From assembly GCA_016213085.1 (NCBI GenBank), contig JACRBU010000101.1, positions 1 to 33,998 on the forward strand: 33,998 nt of DNA, in the 5' to 3' direction. The notes under the pieces were generated by a model. That model saw only the letters and a program-made list of their open reading frames with translations. It had not been told where the DNA came from and did not search any database. Position 1 is the first letter of the stretch, and each line of letters starts with the position of its first letter. Source of the DNA: Coriobacteriales bacterium (GTDB taxonomy: Bacteria; Actinomycetota; Coriobacteriia; Anaerosomatales; JACRBU01). Of this stretch, positions 23,401-30,331 are shown one piece after another. The position numbers and the translations under genes are program-made.

Positions 23401-24811
23401 CATCGAGTTCCCGGAAATCCTCTTCGGCGCCGATCTTCACTCCGGCACCTACAATCCGGGCCTCTTCGGCACAGGCGCTCCGAACTTCGGTTGGGGACCG
23501 CTGGCTCCCAACTCGCAGTCCGGTGTCCCGAACAACTTCGAAGGTCCTAACCAGGGCACGTGGCCGTTTGCGAACCGTGTCGGGCGCGACGGGGCGTTCA
23601 AGGCTCCGCAGCTCCGCAACGTCGAGCTGACGGGTCCGTACTTCCACACCGGCAGCTACCTGACCCTGCGCCAGGTCGTTGACTTCAACATGCGTGGTGG
23701 CGACTTCCCCGTCACGAACGCGGAGGTTCGCGACCAGCACATGGTCGACATCGACAAGCAGGCGTTCGGCTTCGGTACCACGCGCACGGAGAGCAACGGC
23801 GGTCCGATCCCGGACGTTCCGTTCGCCGACGCGCTGCCTGACGCCGCAACGCAGTATGACGAGATGCCGGACACCAATCACGATCAGACTCCCGAACCTG
23901 CCAATACCACCCCCGAGCAGGCCAAGGAAGCGCTGGTCAAGTTCCTTCTCTCGCTGACGGACTCGCGAGTGAAGTGCGAGAAGGCCCCGTTCGACCGGCC
24001 CGAGATCTTCGTGCCGATCGACGGTTCCGCTCCGGACAACGTGTCCGGCCGCACGGCGCTCCTGGCCGACGCGAGATTCCGGCATCTCCCCGCCGTCGGT
24101 GAGGACGGACGTGCCGAAGATGACTGCCTGCCGAGCTTCCTGAGCGTCTCGCGCACTCCAGTCGCAGGTGACGGCAACGACCACTTCGACTCGGCGTTCG
24201 CGCAGGCTGCGACAACGCTGACGCTCCAGAGCTCGACTCCGATCACCGTCGACTACGGCGTCAACTCCGGCATGTCGGCCAGGCTCACGGACGACAACGG
24301 CGACCCGATCGTCGGCGCGCCCATCACGCTCCAGCGTTCGACCAACGGAACGACGTGGACGAACGTGACCAACCTGACCACGGATGGAAACGGCGTGGCG
24401 TCCTACTTCAGCTTCCTCATGGAGCGCAACATGCGCTTCCGGATGACGTACGCGGGCACGGAGCTGCTGGCTCCGGCCACGTCGGCGACGAGGGTTGTGA
24501 ACTGCAGGGCGTTCGTGACGGTTCCGACGATTCCGGGTTGGAACGGAAGGACGTACCGCTTCAGAGGTGACCTCAAGCCGCGACATACGGCCGGCACGAA
24601 CGTCGTGCGGCTCTATCTCGAACGGTTCCAGGGAGGCCAGTGGGTGACGCGCTCAGTCGTCTGGGCCTCCGCGTCGAACTTCAGCACATACTCCCGCTAC
24701 AGCGGTTCGACTACGCTACCTGCGGGAGGTTCGTGGAGAGTCAAGGCACGTCATACGGACGGCGACCACGCCGACACGTGGACGGGCTACCGCACCTTCA
24801 CGGTGAACTAG
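20450..24811 (+). CDS. Secreted di-heme cytochrome c peroxidase/MauG-like protein with shared C-terminal module
   Basis: The protein is 1453 residues. ATG 20450 follows a GGAGGAGG ribosome site and begins a signal peptide (RFRLLRGVMAALMALGM, cleavage after an Ala-rich site near 31). Two c-type heme motifs are present: CGTCH at 280-284 within LFWDMQVGSDSVQACGTCH, and CMLCH at 746-750. Family context includes NTPTMHSAAFNFVSFWDGRA and, late in the chain, LRNVELTGPYFHTGSY. The hemes are 466 residues apart, much wider than in classical CcpA, so the inter-heme part carries large insertions. Heme attachment outside the membrane implies a cytochrome c maturation system elsewhere. An Ig-like domain starts near 1257 and the shared module covers 1353-1453 (LKPRHTAG, GSWRVKAR, final FTVN). 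Reduction of peroxide, substrate oxidation or extracellular electron transfer are all possible. Confidence 0.92.
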   Translation: MHKERFRLLRGVMAALMALGMTFQAAPIMAAPGDTITTLDTPSELPVEVETELAPAGSLKQAPLWKELVQMLEDPYEPVERRPGFGSTMPDLNVWEFERNVFTDEPLRLRTTDGEISWDKPGFLFDPDQYDEDGSPSADVDTVNDPNAPNVPDELRTVIGSLVATDAVVEIDGDDFTIPDGNLVVDNPDSDLRIPPDGTVVAVPAYINGAFYEYDPETGDREEVAEFETPVNEVDFLRPTTDTAGVPVSQQSYIGRPAGEVLGKALFWDMQVGSDSVQACGTCHFAAGADTRTQNQLNPNHLGGDSTLQVADPNGTVTNSDFPFRKLGDPELPSEGDTDQDVLADSNDVMSSMGVRFREFVDIPAPGPSAFASPVNGVRPLKPDLGNEVEDPIADAFVDPDTGENLRRVEPRNTPTMHSAAFNFVSFWDGRARQDFNGGSVFGASDPAFHVFHDPGAAGAAGGPLQGLADPSDPNVPTRIRFSSLGSQAVGPPLSDFEMSFAGRNWAKIGKKLLQDRTVGGVNFKVTPLANQVVDPNDSVLGPFSNQRSSVGGPVTNAGRPGLLIDYDDLIKLTFKRELWQNTSDHFNGASAADPFDGYELTQAAGAASPTNTNQFSQMEANFSLFFGLSVQLYEELLIPDDSPFDKFMDANPDAANGVGQPGERGTLDPWQVDNLVGPLTMIPDDPDTPWYDGFGPEELFGFDIFAGANLTAALPEGTTRNPIQTNGSNETTAVGSNPFLRTARCMLCHLGPEQTDASLNVSTGSLSSNTEYEFPTPPTLPEATGEFRALNPMMLADEFEGNAPDGIEVEPRDMQMLDDPGTPYDDRIVSVPSAFAFGDQGIYNIGVRPTDEDLSRGGDDPFGWPLSNAATALKNIGGADFEPQDTPTDPTPGAGDPMQNFDPDLGTGGGLFEEVGEGFDFPGAPGYELESINPGLETEPAVGQLPDYLSPWVLPLGGGELHPELDELHAAPNTITEANGGPAIEFPEILFGADLHSGTYNPGLFGTGAPNFGWGPLAPNSQSGVPNNFEGPNQGTWPFANRVGRDGAFKAPQLRNVELTGPYFHTGSYLTLRQVVDFNMRGGDFPVTNAEVRDQHMVDIDKQAFGFGTTRTESNGGPIPDVPFADALPDAATQYDEMPDTNHDQTPEPANTTPEQAKEALVKFLLSLTDSRVKCEKAPFDRPEIFVPIDGSAPDNVSGRTALLADARFRHLPAVGEDGRAEDDCLPSFLSVSRTPVAGDGNDHFDSAFAQAATTLTLQSSTPITVDYGVNSGMSARLTDDNGDPIVGAPITLQRSTNGTTWTNVTNLTTDGNGVASYFSFLMERNMRFRMTYAGTELLAPATSATRVVNCRAFVTVPTIPGWNGRTYRFRGDLKPRHTAGTNVVRLYLERFQGGQWVTRSVVWASASNFSTYSRYSGSTTLPAGGSWRVKARHTDGDHADTWTGYRTFTVN

Positions 24812-24840
24812 ACGGCGGGTTGCTGACGCCGCGTTAGTTG

Positions 24841-24875
24841 TGAGGGGGCGTCGTGTCCGACACGGCGCCCCCTCA
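24841..24875 (+). terminator. Very strong hairpin terminator
   Basis: TGAGGGGGCG (24841-24850) pairs with CGCCCCCTCA (24866-24875). Inside are a T-G pair and CGTGT/ACACG around a 3-base loop, about 16 bp in all. It lies 29 bases after the di-heme gene. Its core stem GAGGGGGCG is identical to that at 2031-2059. Confidence 0.8.
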
Positions 24876-24918
24876 CTTCGAGTACGGAATCCTCGCGATC
24901 CGCGATGAAAGGACACAG

Positions 24919-25365
24919 GTGAAACTCGCAAGGACCGCTATCGCGGCACTCCTGATGACTTCTCTCCTGATGGTCCCGATCGGCTGTTCCCCCGAGCCCC
25001 GCGCCGACGGCCTCAGGATTTCCTTCAAGCTCGACCCTCGACTCACCAAGAGCCTGTACATGGGCGAGCGGTGGGTCTCGGGTCCCAAGTTCACGCCGCC
25101 TTCGAGGCAGGGCGAGGTTCTCGTCGAGGCGCGCGCCGAGGCGACTGCGAAGGCAGGCAACCCGCCTGACATCGAGGCGACGTGGGAGTCGGCTGACGCG
25201 GACGTTCTCGACGTGAGCCCGCCGAAGGGGCGCCAGATCAAGCTGCGAATCAAGGCGCCGGGGAGCACGACGCTCACGGTACGCGGCGGCGGCGTCGAAA
25301 AGGCGATCGGGGTGCGGTGCACCGAGACCGCGCGTGGCACACTCAAGGTCGTGATCACGCAGTAG
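24919..25365 (+). CDS. Putative lipoprotein with Ig-like (BIG2-type) fold
   Basis: A 148-residue protein. GTG 24919 is chosen over an upstream in-frame ATG at 24853. It has a ribosome site AAAGGA 5 bases upstream, gives a clean signal peptide, and leaves the terminator hairpin at 24841-24875 outside the gene. The lipobox is VPIGC, so the mature protein should start at Cys near residue 23 and be lipid-anchored. The rest is beta-rich, with a BIG2-like pattern (ATWESADADVLDVSPPKGR, then APGSTTLTVRGGG). No catalytic motif is seen. It may be a binding or assembly partner for surface proteins encoded next door, but this rests on position alone. Confidence 0.8.
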   Translation: MKLARTAIAALLMTSLLMVPIGCSPEPRADGLRISFKLDPRLTKSLYMGERWVSGPKFTPPSRQGEVLVEARAEATAKAGNPPDIEATWESADADVLDVSPPKGRQIKLRIKAPGSTTLTVRGGGVEKAIGVRCTETARGTLKVVITQ

Positions 25366-25416
25366 CCGAAGTGCGTGAGAGCGACTCAGTCCAAGCCGCG
25401 CTGAGGTGGGTTCGCT

Positions 25417-26433
25417 TCAGCCCCGCCCGTTGTCGCTGAGCCGCATCCAGATGGCTTCGCGCAGCTCGCGCATCTTGCCGAAGGCGAGCGGCGGCATTCG
25501 TCGCGCCACCGCGAGACGCCGGCGCAGGTAGCGGTCGAGCGCTTTCACGTCGTCGAGCGGAAGCCTCTCCAGAACCTCCTCGAACGTCGGCGGGGCGAGA
25601 TCGACCGATCCGAGCCGGGAGAGCGCGTCTCGAGTATCGGCCGAGAGCGTGGCGACGGTACCGGCTACCTTGCCGAGGCTCGATCGCAGGGACGCGACGT
25701 CGACGAGCGCGACCTCGCGCTCGCTCGGTGCGAATGCGCCGAACTCATACTCGAAGGGCACGTGCCTTATGGGAGTCCCCGTCATGGCGAACAGCTCGCA
25801 GTAGACGTACTTGAACGCGATCCTCACGAGCCCTTCCTTGTCGATCCGGCGCATCGAGACCGGGATGAGTGCCGAACGCAGAACGCGGAACTTGCCCTGG
25901 CCTGATGCGCGTTGCACGTAGTCGTGGTCTTCGGCGAGCACGACCGTCTCGTCGAAGCCGTTGATGGCTTCGTGCACGTCGCGGCGGACCAGGATGCAGA
26001 AGCCGGGAGCGTGGGGCGCGACGTATTGCATGACGTCGAGGTACACGTTGACGATCTCGCAGGCCATGAGGTTCTGCGGCGTCCGCTCGAGGGGGTCGAC
26101 GAGCGCGGTTGCGCAGCCAAGCTCTCGCTCCGCGAACTCGGCGGAGGCGAGCTCGATGAAGTCAGGTTCGGGCTCGACGTCAGCGTCGAGGAAGAGCAGC
26201 AGCTCGGTTGTCGCCGCACGTGCCCCGGCGTTGCGCCCGGCAGCCGGAAGCCCTCCCTCCACGACGAGCGCACCCACGGCTTCGGCGATGCGTCGCGTGT
26301 CGTCGGCCGACCCTGCGTCGGCGACGATGATGGCGTCGGGCCGCCTGGACTGCGAGGCCAGGGCATCGAGCAGCTTCGGCAATCGCTCCGCTTCGTTGAG
26401 CGCGGGGATCACGACGGTGAGTGTATGGGGCAT
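25417..26433 (-). CDS. Family 2 glycosyltransferase
   Basis: The 338-residue protein has a GT-A fold domain at about 4-215. VVIPALNEAERLPKLLDAL opens the domain, ADAGSADDT is the nucleotide-binding loop, and LLFLDADVEPEPDF holds the DxD metal motif. The acceptor-side AEDHDYVQRA carries the ED acidic residues of inverting GT2 enzymes. The C-terminal 120 residues have one amphipathic/hydrophobic stretch but no clear membrane spans. It probably adds a sugar to a lipid-linked or surface polysaccharide; the sugar cannot be told. It follows the SpoIIE-type phosphatase gene by 6 bases, so the two are one operon. Confidence 0.9.
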   Translation of the reverse strand: MPHTLTVVIPALNEAERLPKLLDALASQSRRPDAIIVADAGSADDTRRIAEAVGALVVEGGLPAAGRNAGARAATTELLLFLDADVEPEPDFIELASAEFAERELGCATALVDPLERTPQNLMACEIVNVYLDVMQYVAPHAPGFCILVRRDVHEAINGFDETVVLAEDHDYVQRASGQGKFRVLRSALIPVSMRRIDKEGLVRIAFKYVYCELFAMTGTPIRHVPFEYEFGAFAPSEREVALVDVASLRSSLGKVAGTVATLSADTRDALSRLGSVDLAPPTFEEVLERLPLDDVKALDRYLRRRLAVARRMPPLAFGKMRELREAIWMRLSDNGRG

Positions 26434-26439
26434 GCGCGT

Positions 26440-28995
26440 CTAGACTCCTGGGTCGGCGCTACGGGCCACACACAGGATAATCGTGTCGTCGCGCAGACGG
26501 CCCCCGCTGAACTCGAGCACCGCGTCCATGAGTCTCTGAGGCAGGTCGGCGGCGGGCGTGCCGCGCAGGCGCGCGGCGGCCTCGACCATGCGCGTCTCGC
26601 CGAAGAACTCGCCTGCGGCGTTGCGGGCTTCGGGCACGCCGTCGGTGTAGAGGATCAGCACGTCGCCGACGCCAAAGCCCGTTTCCGCGCAGGCGAACGC
26701 GGCTTCATCGAAGGCTCCCAGGATCGGGGAAGATGGCGAAAGCAGGTCGAGCCGGTCGGAGCGCAGCATCATCGCCGCCGGATGTCCCGCGCCGCAGAAC
26801 TCCAGCTTCGGCTCGCTCATGCTGACGGTGCCGACGAAGACGGTGGCGAACGAATCGACGCTCGTAGAGGCATACACGAGCATGTTCAGCAGCGACATCG
26901 CCTTGCCTGTATCGCGCCGCTCGAGCATGTAGGCCTTCGCGCCGTCCCGCAGAAGCGTCGTCAGTCTCGCGGCGCGTAGTCCCTTGCCCGACACATCGCC
27001 GATGAGTACGGCTACATGCTCGTCGTCGACCGTGAAGACGTCGTAGAAGTCACCGCCGATGCTCGCGACCGACGATGCGGCCTGATAGACGTACCCCATC
27101 TCGATGCCGACGATCGGGGACGGCGGTGCGAGGATCGCCTCCTGAAGCGCTTCGGCGATCCGGTGCTCGCGCTGGTACGTCCGGGCGCTCTCGACCGACA
27201 CCGTTGCGACGTTCATGAGCTTCGTTGCGAATTCCAGCTGGCCAGCGGTGAAGCGCCGAGCCTCGCCGACGTGGCTGTACACCGCAGTGCCGAACACTTC
27301 TCCACCAGCGATGAGGGGGACCGACAGCAGCGACTTGACCCCGTACGAGGCGATCACGTCTCCGAGCTTGCCTTGGCTCGGCTCGATGTCCTCGAGCGCG
27401 ATGGGATGGCTCTCGGCGACGAGCGGGCCGACGATGCCGAGCCGCTCGTCGGTGAACACCGCGCCGAGCTCGACCGGGACCGCACCTTCGCACGTCTTGA
27501 GCACCCAGCTGTCATGCTGGCGCAGGACTACCGCCGACGAGTCGACCGCGAGAGCCTTGCCGCCGAGGTGCGTGAGGATGCCCAGGATCTCGTTCTCGTC
27601 GAACGTCGAGGTCGCGGCGGCCGTGATCTCGTTGAGCGCCTCGTTCAGCGACAACCGCTCGTGGCGCTCGGCGGCCGTGCGGTCGCGCTCCTCTTCGCGC
27701 AGGCGGCGCTGCACCCACGCGTAGAGCACGGGGGCGATTCGGCATGCGACCCCTTCGACGAACAAGCGCTCGTCCTCTGAGTAGCCGCCGCCGGTGTCGG
27801 CCAGGTTTATCAGGCCGATCGGCCCGTCGTTGAAGACGATGGCGGCCGAGAGGTTGTTGTGAATCGGCACGTGACCGCTGGGAACGGCGGCTTCGTCGTT
27901 GCATACGAGTGTGGCCCGCTCATGCAAAGCGCGACCCCAAAGACCCGACCACTTGTGCTGTTTGTAGACGATGCACTTGTCTGACTCGTCCATCTCGCAC
28001 TCCTCCATCATGCGCGACATGGTGGGGCAGACGAGATCGCCTTCCTCATCGATGTAGCCGAAGACGCCGAACTCGCTGCCGGTGGCCGCGAGGAGGATGT
28101 CGAGCGCCTTGTCGAACAGCGCGTCGCCGCGCTCCGACAAGAAGAGCTCCAGCAGTTCGTTCGCCGTCTCTATCTCGCGGTTGCGCTTCTCAAGCTCGAT
28201 CTCGGCGAGTCGGCGGCGGGTGATGTCCGCCACGATGCCGAACCCGCCAAGGAGTTCGCCCGCGTCATCGAACTCGAGGATCGCGTGCTCTCGGACCCAC
28301 TTGACGGAGCCGTCGACCACGATGCGGTGCTCGATGTCGTATCCATCGCCGTTGAGAGCGGCCGACCACCGGTCGTTCACGAAATCCCGGTCCTCGGGAT
28401 GGACGGTCGCAAGGAAGGACCCATAGCTCAGCGCCTCACCGAGCGGTATGCCGAACATCCGATACGTCTCGTCCGACCACACGAGCTCGTTGGTGCGAGT
28501 GTTGAGAGTCCAGCTGCCGACATGCGCCAGCTCCTGTGCCCGGGCGAGGTCGTGGCGGCTTTCCCGCAAGGCGTCTTCGGCTTCCTTGCGCTGAGTCACA
28601 TCGGTGAACAGGACCGCGATGCCTTCCGACGTGGGGAAGGCGTGGACCTCGAGCCACGCGTCGAGGACGGGCGACCAGATCTCGAACTCGACGGGCCTTC
28701 TTGTCTCTGCAACCTGATGGTAGTAGGGCCAGGCCGGCAAGTCGGGGAGGACATCCTCCAGCGATCGGCCGAGAAGCTCGCTTGCGGGACGTCCCATCAT
28801 CGTCTCGGCGCGCCGGTTCACGAGGGTGAAACGCCACTCGCGGTCGAGCGACACGAAGCCGTCGGTCATGCTTTCCAGCACGATGGCGGCCTTCTGCGCC
28901 TCGATCTGGCCGAGCGCATCGTCCGACCTGCCGCGATGAGCGACCTGGTCGATCGGCTCGGGCTGCTGGGCGTCCCTGGGCGCTGGCTGCTGCAT
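26440..28995 (-). CDS. PAS-PAS-GAF-GAF-SpoIIE-type PP2C phosphatase
   Basis: The protein is 851 residues from ATG 28995, chosen because TTGGGGGA lies 7-14 bases upstream and the DNA just before it is promoter-like and AT-richer. Longer in-frame starts back to 29190 would overlap the divergent gene and add only low-complexity sequence. Two PAS domains (about 35-155 and 165-275) and two GAF domains (about 295-435 and 465-605) are followed by a SpoIIE/RsbU-type phosphatase (about 640-850). The phosphatase motifs are ASIGGDFYDVF, VLIGDVSGKGLRAA, GHPAAMM and LYTDGVPEARN. The first GAF is Cys-rich. Such proteins relay stress signals to anti-sigma antagonists, but no partner is in the window. Pairing with a glycosyltransferase suggests control of envelope polysaccharide, which is inference. 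Confidence 0.92.
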   Translation of the reverse strand: MQQPAPRDAQQPEPIDQVAHRGRSDDALGQIEAQKAAIVLESMTDGFVSLDREWRFTLVNRRAETMMGRPASELLGRSLEDVLPDLPAWPYYHQVAETRRPVEFEIWSPVLDAWLEVHAFPTSEGIAVLFTDVTQRKEAEDALRESRHDLARAQELAHVGSWTLNTRTNELVWSDETYRMFGIPLGEALSYGSFLATVHPEDRDFVNDRWSAALNGDGYDIEHRIVVDGSVKWVREHAILEFDDAGELLGGFGIVADITRRRLAEIELEKRNREIETANELLELFLSERGDALFDKALDILLAATGSEFGVFGYIDEEGDLVCPTMSRMMEECEMDESDKCIVYKQHKWSGLWGRALHERATLVCNDEAAVPSGHVPIHNNLSAAIVFNDGPIGLINLADTGGGYSEDERLFVEGVACRIAPVLYAWVQRRLREEERDRTAAERHERLSLNEALNEITAAATSTFDENEILGILTHLGGKALAVDSSAVVLRQHDSWVLKTCEGAVPVELGAVFTDERLGIVGPLVAESHPIALEDIEPSQGKLGDVIASYGVKSLLSVPLIAGGEVFGTAVYSHVGEARRFTAGQLEFATKLMNVATVSVESARTYQREHRIAEALQEAILAPPSPIVGIEMGYVYQAASSVASIGGDFYDVFTVDDEHVAVLIGDVSGKGLRAARLTTLLRDGAKAYMLERRDTGKAMSLLNMLVYASTSVDSFATVFVGTVSMSEPKLEFCGAGHPAAMMLRSDRLDLLSPSSPILGAFDEAAFACAETGFGVGDVLILYTDGVPEARNAAGEFFGETRMVEAAARLRGTPAADLPQRLMDAVLEFSGGRLRDDTIILCVARSADPGV

Positions 28996-29157
28996 TGCCG
29001 CGTCCCCCAAGAAGTGCTGCGGGCTAGAAGCATATGTTACATCGCTCGCGCGGGGGCGGTCACTCATGGAGCGAGATCTCGAGCTTGTCCCGCTCCCACC
29101 AGCGGTGGATGATGGGACCGAATCCACCATGTGCTCCCCTTGGGAGGTCGCACGACT

Positions 29158-30291
29158 GTGTCCTCGTCGGACTTGAGCATCACCACGCACCGAGGCCGCA
29201 ACGGACTCGCGGGACTCGAGGGAACGTGGAGGTCGATCACCGGCTCCATGCCCTCATGCCGAGCACACCACACGTTCGCGGCCCATCGCGCGTACCTTGA
29301 CCATCTCGCCGAGAACCCCGACGGCATGCTCTACCTGCTCGTCGAGGACGCCCGAGGACCACGTGCGATCTGCCCGCTCGAGTCTCGTCGGGACGCCGCC
29401 CTCGGCATGCCGCTCAGCGTTCAGGCGCCGCCCTGGGGCAAGGAGTGGCCGCTCGGCGACTTCGTCTGTGCCGAAGACGACCTGAGAGCGCACCTCGTGC
29501 CGCTCGTGCTCGACCACCTGCGCCACGCGAGCGAGCGCGGCACGATGCTCGTCCTGGGTCCGCTCCCGAGCGCTTCCCGGCTCTGGGAGGGAGTCGGCGC
29601 GCTGGCCCCGGCAGGGTACTGCGCGTATCCGCAGAGCGCGTGGAACGCGGTCGACTGCAGCCAGCCGTACGACCAGCACCTTGCGGCCCTATCGAAGAAC
29701 TTCCGCGGCAATCTCCGAAAAGCACGCAACAAGCTCGCTGCCCTCGACGGAGTCGAGTTCGTCCGAGCCACGGACGAGAGCTCGCTCGCCGAGGAGCTGG
29801 AGCGTTTCTTCGACGTCGAGGCGTCGGGCTGGAAGGGCGAGCAGGGCACGGGGACCGCGATCAGGTGCAAGCCGCGACACGCCGCTTTCTACCGGGACCT
29901 CGTGCCCGCTCTCGGCAGGGAAGGGCTCTGCGAGATCGAGTCGCTCTACGCCGAAGGCGAATGCATCGGCTCCCAGCTCGGGGTGCGAATCGGCGGCGAG
30001 TACGAGATGTTCAAGATCGCATACGTCGAGGGGTACTCGCGGGTGTCACCCGGCCAGATGCTCGTCGAGTCGGCGCTGAAGCGCTGCTGTGCCGACCCGA
30101 AGATCGAGCGGCTCAACCTCATGAGCGATTCGGCGTGGCAGAGGCCGTGGATGGCCAGCCCCATCGAGACGCGCATGGCGCGAATCGGTATCGGCGCGAC
30201 GGGGCGGGCACTCGTACCGCTCGCCCGGTTCAGGTTCGGCCCGATGCGCCGCCTCGTCCGACGATTCCGGGCGAATGAGGGCGAACGCTAG
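29158..30291 (+). CDS. CelD/BcsL-family GNAT acyltransferase
   Basis: The 377-residue protein starts at GTG 29158, 10 bases after the ribosome site TGGGAGG. GTG 29131 is in frame but has no good site. The C-terminal half matches the Acetyltransf_6/CelD-BcsL group, with LSKNFRGNLRKARNKL near 185, FFDVEASGWKGEQGTGTAI near 220, and the YEMFKIAYVEGYSRVSPGQM acyl-CoA-binding stretch near 282. The N-terminal half follows the paired-GNAT fold of the same family. Members modify or help export of surface polysaccharides, or transfer aminoacyl groups as in FemAB. It is divergent from the SpoIIE/GT2 operon and directly precedes the RCC1 surface protein. Confidence 0.88.
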   Translation: MSSSDLSITTHRGRNGLAGLEGTWRSITGSMPSCRAHHTFAAHRAYLDHLAENPDGMLYLLVEDARGPRAICPLESRRDAALGMPLSVQAPPWGKEWPLGDFVCAEDDLRAHLVPLVLDHLRHASERGTMLVLGPLPSASRLWEGVGALAPAGYCAYPQSAWNAVDCSQPYDQHLAALSKNFRGNLRKARNKLAALDGVEFVRATDESSLAEELERFFDVEASGWKGEQGTGTAIRCKPRHAAFYRDLVPALGREGLCEIESLYAEGECIGSQLGVRIGGEYEMFKIAYVEGYSRVSPGQMLVESALKRCCADPKIERLNLMSDSAWQRPWMASPIETRMARIGIGATGRALVPLARFRFGPMRRLVRRFRANEGER

Positions 30292-30331
30292 ACTGACGGG
30301 TGCAATGGCCGATCGGTTGAGGGGGTTCACC

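Noticed and set aside
22220-24586. 788-residue open frame on the minus strand
   Set aside because: It lies entirely opposite the di-heme gene. It is Arg/Val/Glu-rich with no domain, signal or ribosome site, a typical antisense shadow in GC-rich DNA.
25385-25405. CTCAG/CTGAG inverted repeat as a bidirectional terminator between convergent genes
   Set aside because: There are only 5 bp with an 11-base loop and no T-run on either strand, too weak to call.
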